Of a DNA stretch of 64,000 bases, positions 1-9,887 are shown piece by piece. Source of the DNA: Clostridia bacterium. GTDB lineage: Bacteria; Bacillota; Clostridia; Peptostreptococcales; Anaerovoracaceae. A program made the position numbers and the translations under genes. How positions within the stretch are numbered: position 1 is the stretch's first letter; each line of letters starts with the position of its first letter. Location: contig CAJTER010000001.1 of the NCBI GenBank assembly GCA_910575405.1, positions 1-64,000 of the forward strand, written 5' to 3'. The notes under the pieces were generated by a model. The model saw only the letters and a program-made list of their open reading frames with translations, was not told the origin of the DNA and ran no database searches.

Positions 1-409
1 TTCCATTTCTGTAAGGTGTTTTTCCTCGTGTCCCCTCTTTCTGTAATAGTAACCGCAACTCTCTTATCACGGCCTTTACAAGTGGAAATTATCTTTTCAC
101 TTCAGCAATTAAAAAATTCAGAATACTCCTCCCAAAGGCTGTGTACTGTTATCCCCGTAATACTATCATATTCTATATATATTTGTTGCTTCTGGCATCC
201 TGTGCCGCTCTATACATAGGCTGTATAAACTTCGTTAATTAATAGGGCTGGCAGTAAAGGTCTGTTTTCTTGTTATCCGTTTGAATACAATGTTTTCAGC
301 CTTTTTTAAATTGACAAAATTGTCTGTAACATTTATAATAGAAAATGTATAAAGCGATTTGTACACTTCATTTACTTTATTTACTTATTTTTAATAAGGA
401 GGACTTATC
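1..409. other. non-coding region upstream of the antiporter
   Basis: AT-rich stretch with no convincing gene. It holds one strong sigma-A promoter (311-339) and the ribosome site AAGGAGG at 396-402 for the downstream antiporter, which leaves a leader of roughly 65 bases. A 67-codon frame starting with GTG at 16 has no ribosome site and no recognisable protein character, so I treat it as chance. No terminator of a preceding gene was recognised here. Confidence 0.6.
311..339 (+). promoter_or_regulatory. sigma-A promoter of nhaC-type gene
   Basis: Perfect TTGACA (311-316) and perfect TATAAT (334-339) separated by 17 bases. Transcription should start near 346 and enter the antiporter gene at 410. 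Confidence 0.9.
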
Positions 410-1990
410 ATGGGTAGAAAAATTCCTATGTGGCAAGTGCTGATTGTCATGCTTTTTGTACTGATTGCACTGTGCTACTGCCTGGGCATCTTCGGACAGC
501 TCTTTGGAGATGCTTTTGCATGTGAATATGGCGAAGTACATATTCCTCTGATTGCTTCCGCAATCTTTGCCGGTATTATAGCCATTGCTAACGGCTATAA
601 GTGGTCATTTCTGGAGGCAGGTATTCTGGCTTCCATTAATCGTTCCATGCAGGCTATGCTGATTCTCATGACCGTAGGTATTCTAATCGGTTCCTGGATT
701 GCAGGCGGTGTTGTACCGGCTATGATCTATTACGGTCTGATGATTCTAAAACCGAGTATTTTCTTAATTGCAAGCTGTATCCTTGCGGCTATCGTTGCGC
801 TGGCTACCGGTTCTTCTTGGACCACAGCTGGAACCATCGGTATTGCCCTCATCGGCGTTGGTCAGGGGCTGGGCATTGATATGGCCATGACAGCAGGTGC
901 TGTTGTATCCGGGGCTTACTTTGGTGACAAGATGTCTCCTCTGTCCGACACCACGAATCTGGCGCCTGCCATGGCAGGCGCTAACCTGTTTGATCATATC
1001 AAACACATGGTATGGACGGTTGCTCCTTCCATTGTAATTGCTCTGATTATCTATGGAATCATGGGCGCAGGCCACGGCGGTGCTGAAGTGGATATGTCCA
1101 TTGCCAGCGCTATGCAGGATGGTCTGAAAGATGTATTCACCATCAATCCTGCTATGTTGATTCCACCTGTAGTCGTAATTCTCATCGTAGCATTTCGTCT
1201 TCCGGCTCTTCCGGGTCTCTTTGGCGGGATCATTCTGGGATGCCTGTGCGGCGCTATTTTCCAAGGCGTAGCCTTTGCTGACTGGCCGGGAATCCTTCAC
1301 TATGGGTATGAATTCCCAATAAGTGATTCCTTCTCCGCTTTAAATGATGAGCTTGGACTCCTGGATATGGATAACGACGAATTTGCAGCACTGGCTGCCA
1401 GCTCCGGGCTGGATGCAAGTGTTCAAACCGAGTACAATCTCTTTAACCTGCTGAGTAACGGTGGTATGGATTCCATGCTGTGGACCATTAACCTGATCAT
1501 CTGCGCAATGTGCTTTGGCGGTATTATGGATGCTTCCGGAATGCTGGCTACTTTAGCAGAAGCTATGCTGAAGATCGCAAAGGGAACTGGAATGTTGGTT
1601 GTTGTTACTATCATAAGCTGCATCTTCATGAATATTATCGCAGGCGACCAGTACCTGTCTATTGTACTTCCGGGAAGAATGTACAAGGAAGCATACGAAG
1701 ACAGAAGATTAGCTCCAAAATGTTTGTCCAGAGCGCTGGAAGACTCCGGAACCATTACGTCCGCTCTCATTCCGTGGAACACCTGCGGCGCTACTATGAC
1801 CAAGTTCCTGGGCGTTCCGACTATGGAATATTTCAGATATGCATTCCTCAACTGGATGAACCCGATCATCTCTTGTATCTACGGTTTTACGGGTATTTCC
1901 ATGACCAAGATGACGGAAGAACAGTACCAGAAGATACTGGAGCAGAGAGAAGCCGACAGGGCTGCTGCTGCAAAAGCTATGGAAGCTTAG
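410..1990 (+). CDS. nhaC: NhaC family Na+/H+ antiporter
   Basis: Integral membrane protein of 526 residues, predicted to exchange cytoplasmic Na+ for external H+ (some family members exchange organic substrates instead). The sequence is a chain of hydrophobic segments beginning at residue 8. The stretch FGDKMSPLSDTTN near residue 170 is typical of the NhaC family, and a second-half repeat near residue 430 (DSGT..SALIPWNTCG) also fits. The C-terminal tail is charged and alanine-rich and should be cytosolic. The ATG at 410 follows AAGGAGG by seven bases and a strong promoter. The gene is monocistronic: a good terminator follows and the next gene is on the other strand. The family assignment is firm; the transported ion pair is inferred. 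Confidence 0.92.
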   Translation: MGRKIPMWQVLIVMLFVLIALCYCLGIFGQLFGDAFACEYGEVHIPLIASAIFAGIIAIANGYKWSFLEAGILASINRSMQAMLILMTVGILIGSWIAGGVVPAMIYYGLMILKPSIFLIASCILAAIVALATGSSWTTAGTIGIALIGVGQGLGIDMAMTAGAVVSGAYFGDKMSPLSDTTNLAPAMAGANLFDHIKHMVWTVAPSIVIALIIYGIMGAGHGGAEVDMSIASAMQDGLKDVFTINPAMLIPPVVVILIVAFRLPALPGLFGGIILGCLCGAIFQGVAFADWPGILHYGYEFPISDSFSALNDELGLLDMDNDEFAALAASSGLDASVQTEYNLFNLLSNGGMDSMLWTINLIICAMCFGGIMDASGMLATLAEAMLKIAKGTGMLVVVTIISCIFMNIIAGDQYLSIVLPGRMYKEAYEDRRLAPKCLSRALEDSGTITSALIPWNTCGATMTKFLGVPTMEYFRYAFLNWMNPIISCIYGFTGISMTKMTEEQYQKILEQREADRAAAAKAMEA

Positions 1991-2026
1991 TTAATCAAAT
2001 TCTGTCCAAAAATTGCTTTTATACAC

Positions 2027-2054
2027 AAAAACGGCGGTTCTCCGCCGTTTTTTT
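2027..2054. terminator. intrinsic terminator, probably bidirectional
   Basis: Eleven-base-pair stem AAAAACGGCGG / CCGCCGTTTTT with a four-base loop TTCT, followed by a T run. It lies between the convergent antiporter and pflA genes. Because both arms carry A/T tracts it can serve either strand. Confidence 0.9.
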
Positions 2055-2110
2055 ATGGCTTCATTTGAGGATGGATCGCGGCTCCCGCAGTTTTGCAAAT
2101 AAATCGCTTC

Positions 2111-2815
2111 CTACAGCAGCTGGCTCAGCCGGGCCAGTCGCCCTCTGTCCATGGGAGGAACGTCCCGCAGCTTGTAGGGAATCCCCAGCCTGTCCCACTT
2201 TTCGATTGCCATGTTGTGATATCCCAACAGTTCGATCTGATATACGTGCTTGACTCTCACCCTTACGAATTCTTTCAGTTCTTCAACATTTTCCTCTGTA
2301 TCGTTTATTCCGGGAACAATAACCTGCCGAATCCAAAGCGGCTTATCCGCTTCATTTGCCAGATCAATGATCCGGTACAGATTATCCTGATTCAGCCCTG
2401 TGATTTCCTGAAAGGTTTCCGAATTGGAATGCTTTACATCCAGCAGCAGCAGCTGACTCCTTTCAATAGCCGGTTTTGTAAATTCATCTACCCAGGTCCC
2501 ACTGGTGTCGATGACCGAACGAATCCCCTCTTCTGCCAGAGCATCCATCGTTTCTACGAGAAATTGCCCCTGCAGCAACGGCTCCCCACCGGAAAAGGTT
2601 ACACCTCCCTCTCGTCCATAGTAGGGCATGCCGCGTTTTGCCGTGTGAACCACACTCTCTGTGGTGATTGTTTCGCCACTGTCTTTTCCCCAGGAATCGG
2701 GATTATGGCAATAAAGGCACCGGGCAGGGCATCCCTGCAGGAAAAAAACGGTTCTAATTCCCGGCCCATCAACTGCGCCAAAGGTTTCGATGGAATGAAG
2801 CCTTCCGGTCGTCAT
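2111..2815 (-). CDS. pflA: pyruvate formate-lyase activating enzyme (radical SAM)
   Basis: Cytosolic radical-SAM enzyme of 234 residues that creates the glycyl radical on pyruvate formate-lyase using S-adenosylmethionine and a 4Fe-4S cluster. The cluster motif C29-x3-C33-x2-C36 (CPARCLYC) is intact and is preceded by the typical segment TFGAVDGPGIRTVFFLQGC. The SAM-binding GGE motif (FSGGEPLL) follows near residue 75. Length is normal for the family. The ATG follows AAAGGAGG. Its partner pflB lies upstream on the same strand, but a DUF342 gene sits between them. A terminator hairpin ends only about 35 bases before this start, so expression probably depends on read-through. Confidence 0.95.
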   Translation of the reverse strand: MTTGRLHSIETFGAVDGPGIRTVFFLQGCPARCLYCHNPDSWGKDSGETITTESVVHTAKRGMPYYGREGGVTFSGGEPLLQGQFLVETMDALAEEGIRSVIDTSGTWVDEFTKPAIERSQLLLLDVKHSNSETFQEITGLNQDNLYRIIDLANEADKPLWIRQVIVPGINDTEENVEELKEFVRVRVKHVYQIELLGYHNMAIEKWDRLGIPYKLRDVPPMDRGRLARLSQLL

Positions 2816-2849
2816 AATTCAGTTCCTCCTTTACGTTATTATGTACATA

Positions 2850-2896
2850 AAAGAACCCTCCGCAGCTGGATACCGGTTTTGTTGCTGCAGAGGGTT
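2850..2896 (-). terminator. terminator between DUF342 gene and pflA
   Basis: Thirteen-base arms (2854-2866 and 2884-2896) pair fully on the minus strand, with one G.U wobble that would be a C/A mismatch on the plus strand, so the minus transcript is the intended one. The tail is CTTTTATG, a short T run, so termination may be partial. Confidence 0.75.
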
Positions 2897-2908
2897 TTGG
2901 CGGCATCA

Positions 2909-4519
2909 TTATTTTAACAGGATCTGATCGTCCGATATATGGATTCGACAGTCCGACTCTTTGCTTTGGATCGTGAGCTCCTGCCCGCGAATATGAACTC
3001 GCGTCAGCGGATGGATTTCCTCACAGAAGAGCATACTTGATTTAGTAGAATACAGCTGCCGTTCCAGCTCCTTCAGTGTCTTTGCCTTTTCCCGCTTCAG
3101 GTCTTCGTATAAGGCCCTCTGCTCCGTCAATTTGCCGTACAGCTCCCTCTTGTCGCGCTGGCGGTGCATGCCTGCTGCCTGCATGTCCGAAATGTTTTTC
3201 CGCAGTTTTTCACAAATCGTCTGTGTGTTCTCAAGTTCTGTCCGAACAGCCGCAATCTGCCGTTCCAGTTCCGGGGCATAGCCCACCATAAAGCTGTTTT
3301 CACAGCCAGATACATTTCCTATCTTTTTTGCATAAATGGATTTGTATGCCTTAATCTCTCCGCCAAAAATAAGCCCCCGGCCCATCAACGCATAGATGCG
3401 GCCCCCCTCGCTGATCACTGTACTGTTGGCAATAACCTCTGCGCAGATATCTTCTTTTGCAGCAGCAAAGGCATCCTCTATAATCGTACACTGGAGCTGC
3501 CTGCCTGCCCGAATCTGAATCCCAGAACCGCCTTTTATCTCCCCCTGTACTCGTATCGTCCCGCCGGCTGTAATGGTTCCGCCCTGAATGGAGCCCTCAA
3601 TAATGATGTTCCCCGATGCGCCTATTGACGCGCCCTCTTTAATGGTTCCCTGTATCAGAAGATTTCCCTCAAAGTCCAGTTTTCCTGTAGAAGCGTCGAT
3701 ATCCGTCTCTATCATATTGATTCTTTGAACCGTAAAGTCTTCCCCTACCAGACGCACAGTACCGCTGATATCGGCCAAAAGGAGCAGTCCGTCTTCCGTC
3801 ACTTTTGTATTCTCCCCCTGAGGTATACGAACTGCTGCCCCCGCCTTTCCCGGAAGACTGCGCCCTGACACATCCTTTCCATCGCAGGCCATTACAGGCT
3901 CTTTTATACGACAGATAATTTCCCCCTTGTGAATGGGCTGCAGCAGATTCTGATTTTTAAAATCCAGCCCGCCCCGCAATTCGTCCTCATTTAGCTCCAG
4001 CGGCTGTTCACATCTCCGTTCGTACAGCTCTTCCAGCTCACCATCCTTACCGTCCTTTGGCCACGTTCCCTGAGCAACCTGTACAATACGCAGATACTTC
4101 TGTCCGGAAAACAGCTGTGAAACAGCTTCATAGTCGATCCCAAAGGTAATGCCTCCGTACCGCATATCCTCCAAAAATTGCTCCTGTGTCATCTCCGCTC
4201 CATCGTTTAGGGGCGACAAAATACAAGCATATGCCTCCATATGATTTTCAGATACATGGAATATGCTGATTGCATCTACTGCCTGCAGCTGCGGGGTCTG
4301 TCCCTCCTCTGAAGCAGGCGCCTGCCGGCGTTTGACATATTCGTTCATTGCCTCTTCCAGTTCTGTGCAGAAGCAATTCAAATCCGACTTTTTTTCCGGA
4401 TTCTCCCCAAAATCCTGCTGCATGTTGCTCCGGATCTCAGCCATCATTTGCTGTGACAAGTTGCCCACACTGCCGGCCTTATCTTCGTTCTTTTTCCCTA
4501 AAAATCCTAAAATTGACAC
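2909..4519 (-). CDS. FapA/DUF342 family polymer-forming protein
   Basis: A 536-residue cytosolic protein of the DUF342/FapA family. The middle part is a run of glycine-spaced beta-helix turns (for example GNIIIEGSIQGGTITAGG), followed by a long charged coiled coil and a short C-terminal domain. Relatives are annotated as flagellar assembly protein A or cell-surface polymer organisers; the exact role is unknown. I start it at GTG 4519, where GGGGAAAG lies at ribosome-site distance. An in-frame ATG at 4564 has no ribosome site and would sit on a promoter-like element (TTGATT, 18 bases, TACAAT around 4540-4575) that should initiate inside that extension. The gene sits between pflB and pflA, each junction marked by a hairpin, which is an odd location for a possible flagellar or envelope protein. 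Confidence 0.8.
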   Translation of the reverse strand: MSILGFLGKKNEDKAGSVGNLSQQMMAEIRSNMQQDFGENPEKKSDLNCFCTELEEAMNEYVKRRQAPASEEGQTPQLQAVDAISIFHVSENHMEAYACILSPLNDGAEMTQEQFLEDMRYGGITFGIDYEAVSQLFSGQKYLRIVQVAQGTWPKDGKDGELEELYERRCEQPLELNEDELRGGLDFKNQNLLQPIHKGEIICRIKEPVMACDGKDVSGRSLPGKAGAAVRIPQGENTKVTEDGLLLLADISGTVRLVGEDFTVQRINMIETDIDASTGKLDFEGNLLIQGTIKEGASIGASGNIIIEGSIQGGTITAGGTIRVQGEIKGGSGIQIRAGRQLQCTIIEDAFAAAKEDICAEVIANSTVISEGGRIYALMGRGLIFGGEIKAYKSIYAKKIGNVSGCENSFMVGYAPELERQIAAVRTELENTQTICEKLRKNISDMQAAGMHRQRDKRELYGKLTEQRALYEDLKREKAKTLKELERQLYSTKSSMLFCEEIHPLTRVHIRGQELTIQSKESDCRIHISDDQILLK

Positions 4520-4727
4520 TGGCTTTCCCCTTTCCGGCACAATTGTATACGGAAGTCCGGACATGAATCAAAGTCGAATCCGATTCTTTCTCGTGTATAC
4601 TATTTTATGCGAAATCAGGTAAGTACGCAATACTCTAACGCGATCTTTATCAGGTTTGCTTTCACAATTTTCTGTTCATTTTTTCTGCGGCAGCGGCGAT
4701 CCAGCATCTTTTAACAGTGTAAGACAA

Positions 4728-4758
4728 GACGCCCGGCAGGTAATCATACCCGGACGCC
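4728..4758 (-). terminator. terminator downstream of pflB
   Basis: Nine-pair stem (4728-4736 with 4750-4758) that closes on the minus strand with two G.U wobbles, followed on that strand by TTGTCTT. It is a moderate terminator located about 30 bases after the pflB stop. Confidence 0.6.
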
Positions 4759-4791
4759 TTATCGTTTTTATGGACAATTTATGGTTGACTT

Positions 4792-7020
4792 CTAAATTGC
4801 GCAGTGGAAGGTTCTTGCGATAACTTCCTTCTGATGGTCTTTTGATAATGCATTGAATTTTACTGCGTAGCCGGATACCCGAATGGTCAGGTTCGGATAT
4901 TTGTCCGGATTTTCATAAGCATCCAGCAGGAGTTCTCTGTTGAGTACATTTACATTCAGATGATGCGCTCCCTGGTTAAAGTATCCGCTCATAAGCCCTA
5001 CCAGCGTATCGGCCTGCGCTTCCTTTGTCTTGCCCAGGGTTTCCGGTGTGATGCTAAAGGTATAGGATACGCCATCCTTACAGTCTTCCCATTTTACCTT
5101 TGATACGGAGTTTAGGGAAGCAATTGCCCCGTGGCTATCTCTGCAGTGCATTGGGTTTGCCCCCGGTGCAAAAGGCTCTCCTGCCCGTCTTCCGTCAGGC
5201 GTATTTCCGGTCTTCTTGCCATATACTACGTTGGAGGTAATGGTGAGAACCGAAAGAGTGTGTACTGCGTTTCTGTAAGTCGGATGCTTTCTCAGCTCAT
5301 TTATAGTTCCCTGCGCCAGCTCAACCGCAATGCTGTCTACCCGGTCGTCATCATTTCCGTACTTCGGGAATTCTCCTACTGTCTTGTAATCGACAATGAC
5401 ACCTTCTCCATTGCGGATCGGGTATACCTTGGCATATTTAATAGCGCTGAAGGAGTCGGCTGCTACGGAAAGTCCTGCGATGCCGAATGCCATCAGTCTG
5501 CCGATATTGCTGTCCAAGAAGGCCATCTGACTCTTTTCATAAGCGTATTTGTCGTGCATATAGTGAATGATGTTCATAATATTTACATATAGACCGCAGA
5601 GCCAATCTCTGTAAATATTAAATCTTCTCATAGCCTCTTCATAGTCGATAGGTCCGTCTCCCACAGGCTCCATCTGCGGGCCAACTCGCTCACCGGTTCT
5701 CTCGTCAATACCGCCGTTTAATGCCAGACAGAGGATCTTGGCCAGATTGTATCTTGCGCCGAAGAACTGCATCTGTTCGCCCATTTTGATAGCAGATACA
5801 CAACAGGCGATAGAATAATCATCTCCATAGGATTTGCGCATTACATCATCGTTTTCATACTGGATGGAGTCCGTATCAATGGAAACCTTAGCGCAAAACC
5901 GCTTGAAGGCCTGGGGCAGCTTTTCCGACCAGAGGACGGTCATGTTGGGCTCCGGTGAAGGTCCCAGGTTGTACAGCGTATTGAGCATACGATAGGAGTT
6001 CTTTGTCACCCTCGTTCTTCCGTCAGCGCCCATGCCGCCGATTCCTTCGGTAATCCACATGGGATCGCCGCCGAACAGCTCGTTGTATTCCGGAGTTCTC
6101 AGGTGTCTTGCGACTCTCAGCTTCAAAATCAGGTCGTCAATGAATTCCTGGATTTCCGATTCTGTATAAACGCCGTTTGCCAGATCCCGCTCTGCGAAGA
6201 TGTCAATGAAAGTGGATGTTCTTCCAAGGGACATTGCTGCGCCGTTTTCCTCTTTAATAGCTGCCAGATAACCGAAGTACAGCCACTGAATGGCTTCTTT
6301 TGTGTCATGTGCTGGCTGGGAAATGTCATATCCGTACATGGCAGCCATCTTTTTGATTTCGCCCATTTCTATGATCTGTTTGTGAATTTCTTCGATCAGC
6401 TGGATGTTTTCATTAGTCATAGGCTGCGCTGCCAGGGCCGCTTTGTCCTTTTTCTTTTCTTCGATGAGAAAATCCATGCCGTACAGCGCGATTCTGCGGT
6501 AGTCCCCGATAATACGGCCTCTTCCATAAGCATCCGGAAGTCCTGTAATAAAGCCCAGGTGCCTTACTTTTTTCATTTCATCGGAGTATACGCTGAATAC
6601 GCCGTCGTTGTGGGTAGTCACATATTTGAAAATTTCTTCCACTCCGTCATCCAGTTTTTCTCCGTAAGCTTCAGCAGACTGTCTTGCCATGCGGATGCCG
6701 CCAAAGGGGCAGATTCCTCTTTTCAGCGGTTCGTCTGTCTGCAGGCCTACGATAATGTCTCTGTCTTTATCAATATATCCCGGTGGAAAAGCCGTTGCTG
6801 TCATGATTCTGCTGGCATCAACCTTCAGTACTCCGTCGTGCTTTCGTTCTGCCTTGAGAAGCTCCTGCACCTTTTCGGCTACAACACGTGTCCGGTCTGT
6901 GGGGCCTTCTAAGAAGCTCTCGTCGCCGTCATAAGGATGGTAGTTGAGCTGCATGAACTCTTCGATGCTGATTTCATCCATCCATTTTCCTTCTTTAAAG
7001 CCTTTCCATTGTTCTTTCAT
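4792..7020 (-). CDS. pflB: formate C-acetyltransferase (pyruvate formate-lyase)
   Basis: Cytosolic glycyl-radical enzyme of 742 residues converting pyruvate and CoA to acetyl-CoA and formate, a core ATP-yielding step of anaerobic sugar fermentation. The adjacent catalytic cysteines are visible (SIACCVSA). The radical loop RVSGYAV near the C-terminus places the radical on Gly717. Length and termini match classical PflB, not a diol dehydratase or CutC type. ATG follows AAAGGAGA. The upstream region carries a TTGACA element and a perfect palindrome overlapping the expected -10. The activase gene lies downstream beyond one intervening gene. Confidence 0.97.
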   Translation of the reverse strand: MKEQWKGFKEGKWMDEISIEEFMQLNYHPYDGDESFLEGPTDRTRVVAEKVQELLKAERKHDGVLKVDASRIMTATAFPPGYIDKDRDIIVGLQTDEPLKRGICPFGGIRMARQSAEAYGEKLDDGVEEIFKYVTTHNDGVFSVYSDEMKKVRHLGFITGLPDAYGRGRIIGDYRRIALYGMDFLIEEKKKDKAALAAQPMTNENIQLIEEIHKQIIEMGEIKKMAAMYGYDISQPAHDTKEAIQWLYFGYLAAIKEENGAAMSLGRTSTFIDIFAERDLANGVYTESEIQEFIDDLILKLRVARHLRTPEYNELFGGDPMWITEGIGGMGADGRTRVTKNSYRMLNTLYNLGPSPEPNMTVLWSEKLPQAFKRFCAKVSIDTDSIQYENDDVMRKSYGDDYSIACCVSAIKMGEQMQFFGARYNLAKILCLALNGGIDERTGERVGPQMEPVGDGPIDYEEAMRRFNIYRDWLCGLYVNIMNIIHYMHDKYAYEKSQMAFLDSNIGRLMAFGIAGLSVAADSFSAIKYAKVYPIRNGEGVIVDYKTVGEFPKYGNDDDRVDSIAVELAQGTINELRKHPTYRNAVHTLSVLTITSNVVYGKKTGNTPDGRRAGEPFAPGANPMHCRDSHGAIASLNSVSKVKWEDCKDGVSYTFSITPETLGKTKEAQADTLVGLMSGYFNQGAHHLNVNVLNRELLLDAYENPDKYPNLTIRVSGYAVKFNALSKDHQKEVIARTFHCAI

Positions 7021-7045
7021 TTTGGGGTTTCTCCTTTAATTGCAT

Positions 7046-7073
7046 GTTGTATAATGTATACAAGTATTGTCAA
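7046..7073 (-). promoter_or_regulatory. pflB promoter region with a 17-bp palindrome
   Basis: On the minus strand TTGACA (7073-7068) is followed by a TA-rich region containing the perfect inverted repeat TTGTATA-N3-TATACAA (7047-7063). Candidate -10 hexamers inside the palindrome give spacers of 14-16 bases, shorter than ideal. A protein binding the palindrome would block the promoter directly. Confidence 0.55.
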
Positions 7074-7270
7074 AAATTTTAAGCAGTTTGCGGATTTTCG
7101 CAAGCCTGCTCAAGATTTTTTAAGTTTCTCATTTATTTGCATACATAGTACACCCAAGTACAATCTTCGTCAAGCCCCTATTTTTGTATTTTTTTTCGTA
7201 CTTGTTTCAAGGTGTTTTTTAAAGAGCAGATTTTATTCTCTATACAATATAAACATTGGAATTTCAATAG

Positions 7271-9691
7271 TTATGCCATGTACACTCGAATTTCACCCGC
7301 CTCATTTTCCCATCGCTGTTTTACGGTTTCCAGCTTCCATTCTGAATTATCGAAAAACAGCATAGTTTTTTCACTTTCATTATTGTATACAATTTTGTAC
7401 CCCTGATTTTTCCTGTCAATCAGCTTTTTGGCCTGGAGCGGATGCTCGGTAATCATGAGCGGAATAGTCCCAAATTCTTCCTCTTTTTTATCTTTTCCCC
7501 CTAAAGCTTCTAGGGATTTCGCACAAAAAACGACGCCCTGATCTTCAAAAACCTGCCTTGCCCAGCTGTTGTAGACGTTGAGCCCGTAGTCTCCATATAC
7601 AGGCACGCCCCTTTGGGAAAATTCATCCAGCCAGGCGAGATTTCCTATGGAAATTCCCGTGCTTTTTACTCGCTTTGCGATTTCCTCAAGATGTTCCCGG
7701 ATATATTCGTCCAGCCTGCCCTTGCTGATGTTCAGAATATAGGGGATAAAAGAGATTCCCGGCTCTTCCCGCTGAAGCTGTTCCTCCATGAAAAAACGCA
7801 AAGGAACGTAGGCTCGCAGGCTGCTTTTATCCGCACCCAGACGCGCCCCAGTCTCTTTTAATTTTTTGATACCCAAAGGGATGGTCTTTGAATCAAGGAA
7901 ATAAAAGGCCAGATAGCGCCTGGCTTTGCCTGTACTGCCTGCTGCTTCGTTCCCGTTTTGCTCCCGTTCCGCGCAAGTTTCCTTCTGTGGATCGTTTATC
8001 TCTGTCCTTTTGGCAAGCTCCTTTGGAAGCTGTATGGCTTCTCTTCTGCCTATTTGCAGCTTTTTTTGGCAAAAGGCCGCAAGACCCATTCTCCGCAGCC
8101 GATTCATGGCGGAAAGGGGCAGGGAGCTTCCTTCCTCAATATGGGTTTCGATGGCTGCTGCCTCAAATGGGGTTTCTCCTGTTTTTTTAAGCTGTTTGAC
8201 AGCCGCTTCTCTTGTCAGAGGGCGATTTTGCGCCTGCTGCACGAGTTCCTCTTCATCTGTCAGGCTCACTTCCAGATTTCCCTCCCGAATGGTGAGGATG
8301 GGGCGCTTTCCCTGCTCTGCGTGAAATTCCATACAGATAGGGATTTTCCGCCTGTGCTTCTTTCCCTGCGGGCCACCCTGTTCATACGTTCCCCGCAGCG
8401 CATGCATCAGCTCTGTATCCGTAATCCGGTAAACCGGGTCTCCCTCCTTTACACTGCCTTTTATATCGCCGATTCTTGTGATATCCCCTTTTTTTGGCTG
8501 CAAATAGGTCACCACATTGCCAGTTAGTTCTTTGCTCCTGATTTCCACGCCATCACCCATATGCAGCGGTTTCTCCAGCTTTACATCTATGAGCGGGCTT
8601 CCCTTTTTGCTGCCTGCGACTTTCCCGATATACACGCCCTGATGTTTTGGCAGCATACCGGACAGCAGCTTTTGTCCTGGATTTTCGTAGAGATACCCGC
8701 TTGTAAAGCTGCCCCGGTTAAAGACTTGGTTCAGAACATACCGATCTTCTTCTGATACGCTGTACCATCCGTCTGCAGCGTACTCGTCCAGGTATTTGCG
8801 GTAAATGGCTGTTACGGCTGCCACGTATTCGGGAAATTTCATCCGCCCCTCGATTTTCAGCGATGCGGCCCCCGCCTCTGTCAGCTCTCCCAAGAAGTCT
8901 ATGGTACACAAGTCCTTTGGGCTCAGAAGATAGGCGGTTTTCCCTTTTTCCCGCTTCTTTCCCGGTTCCTGAGCCTGTGTGTAGGGAAGTCTGCAGGGCT
9001 GGGCGCAAAGGCCTCTGTTGCCGCTCCTGCTGCCGTCTCCTAAGGCTCTGCTCAGCTGGCACTGGCCCGAGTAGCACATGCAGAGGGCGCCGTGAGCGAA
9101 GATCTCCAGTGGACAGCTTGTTTCCTTTGTAATGGCCCGGATTTCCGCCAGAGAAAGCTCTCTTGCCAGGACGACTCGTTTAAATCCCATTTGCTGCGCT
9201 TTTTTTACGCCCGAGAGATTATAGACGCTGCCCTGGGTGGACAGGTGCATGGGAAAGTCCGGCATATACGTTTTGAGCAGATACGCGAGTCCCATATCCT
9301 GCAGGATCAGAGCATCAGCTCCCATTTCATAAAGCCGGCCCGCGTACTGGAGGGCGGGAAGCAGCTCTTCGTCGTTCAGCAGAATATTCAGGGTAATATA
9401 AACCTTCACATTTCGCAGATGCGCGTAGTCGATGGCTTCCTTCAGCTCCGGCTCTGTAAAGTTGTCCGCGTTGATGCGTGCGTTAAAAAGGGGTCCTCCC
9501 AGGTACACTGCATCGGCTCCGTTTTCCACTGCTGCTGCCAGCTGTTTCATGCCGCCTGCCGGCGCTAACAGCTCTGGTATGTGTTTTTGTTCCGCTGTCC
9601 GACGTTCTGTCTGGCAGTTGTCCAGCTCCCCTCTGCGTGTCTTTTGCTTCTCTGTTTTGGCTTGGTTTGTGGTTTTTACTGTATGCTTCAT
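7271..9691 (-). CDS. U32 family peptidase / RlhA-like 23S rRNA hydroxylation protein with DUF3656
   Basis: An 806-residue protein. The N-terminal half is a U32 TIM-barrel-like domain starting at ELLAPAGG. It contains the family signature, with cysteines in ALCMCYSGQC and LCAQPC. Bacterial U32 proteins of this build (YhbU/YdcP/RlhA types) act in RNA modification; RlhA-type proteins support hydroxylation of 23S rRNA C2501, with prephenate needed in E. coli. The C-terminal half fits DUF3656 and a second U32-like region. I use ATG 9691, preceded by GGGGAGAAGG. An upstream TTG at 9727 has a weaker context. A basic linker of about 36 residues precedes the barrel. The name 'peptidase' is historical; RNA modification is my preferred inference. 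Confidence 0.85.
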   Translation of the reverse strand: MKHTVKTTNQAKTEKQKTRRGELDNCQTERRTAEQKHIPELLAPAGGMKQLAAAVENGADAVYLGGPLFNARINADNFTEPELKEAIDYAHLRNVKVYITLNILLNDEELLPALQYAGRLYEMGADALILQDMGLAYLLKTYMPDFPMHLSTQGSVYNLSGVKKAQQMGFKRVVLARELSLAEIRAITKETSCPLEIFAHGALCMCYSGQCQLSRALGDGSRSGNRGLCAQPCRLPYTQAQEPGKKREKGKTAYLLSPKDLCTIDFLGELTEAGAASLKIEGRMKFPEYVAAVTAIYRKYLDEYAADGWYSVSEEDRYVLNQVFNRGSFTSGYLYENPGQKLLSGMLPKHQGVYIGKVAGSKKGSPLIDVKLEKPLHMGDGVEIRSKELTGNVVTYLQPKKGDITRIGDIKGSVKEGDPVYRITDTELMHALRGTYEQGGPQGKKHRRKIPICMEFHAEQGKRPILTIREGNLEVSLTDEEELVQQAQNRPLTREAAVKQLKKTGETPFEAAAIETHIEEGSSLPLSAMNRLRRMGLAAFCQKKLQIGRREAIQLPKELAKRTEINDPQKETCAEREQNGNEAAGSTGKARRYLAFYFLDSKTIPLGIKKLKETGARLGADKSSLRAYVPLRFFMEEQLQREEPGISFIPYILNISKGRLDEYIREHLEEIAKRVKSTGISIGNLAWLDEFSQRGVPVYGDYGLNVYNSWARQVFEDQGVVFCAKSLEALGGKDKKEEEFGTIPLMITEHPLQAKKLIDRKNQGYKIVYNNESEKTMLFFDNSEWKLETVKQRWENEAGEIRVYMA

Positions 9692-9855
9692 GTCCTTCTC
9701 CCCATCTCCCGGAACGCTTTGCTTCAAAGCCTCTTTGCGAGGCGCTTATCCAGGGGTTCAATTCAATGTTTTTCTGCTTTTGTGCAATTAATATCCTGCA
9801 TTTTACATTTTTAATGGATTGTCTATTGCTCTTTATGGTTTGTCATTGTATAGTA

Positions 9856-9879
9856 TATAATAAACTTTACAGGGGAGGG
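9856..9879 (+). promoter_or_regulatory. -10 element and ribosome site of the AI-2E permease
   Basis: TATAAT at 9856-9861 within TAGTATATAATAAA, with a poor -35, followed by the ribosome site AGGGGAGGG at 9871-9879, eight bases before ATG 9888. The same 14-base -10 context occurs upstream of nadE near 34789. Confidence 0.5.
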
Positions 9880-9887
9880 ATACAAGG

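Noticed and set aside
16-219. 67-codon frame at the left edge
   Set aside because: No ribosome site, no recognisable features; lies in AT-rich upstream DNA.
7080-7112. Imperfect hairpin after the U32 gene as a terminator
   Set aside because: The AGCAG...TTGCG / CGCAA...CTGCT stem has a bulge and only TTAAAATTTTT behind it; too weak to list as a feature.
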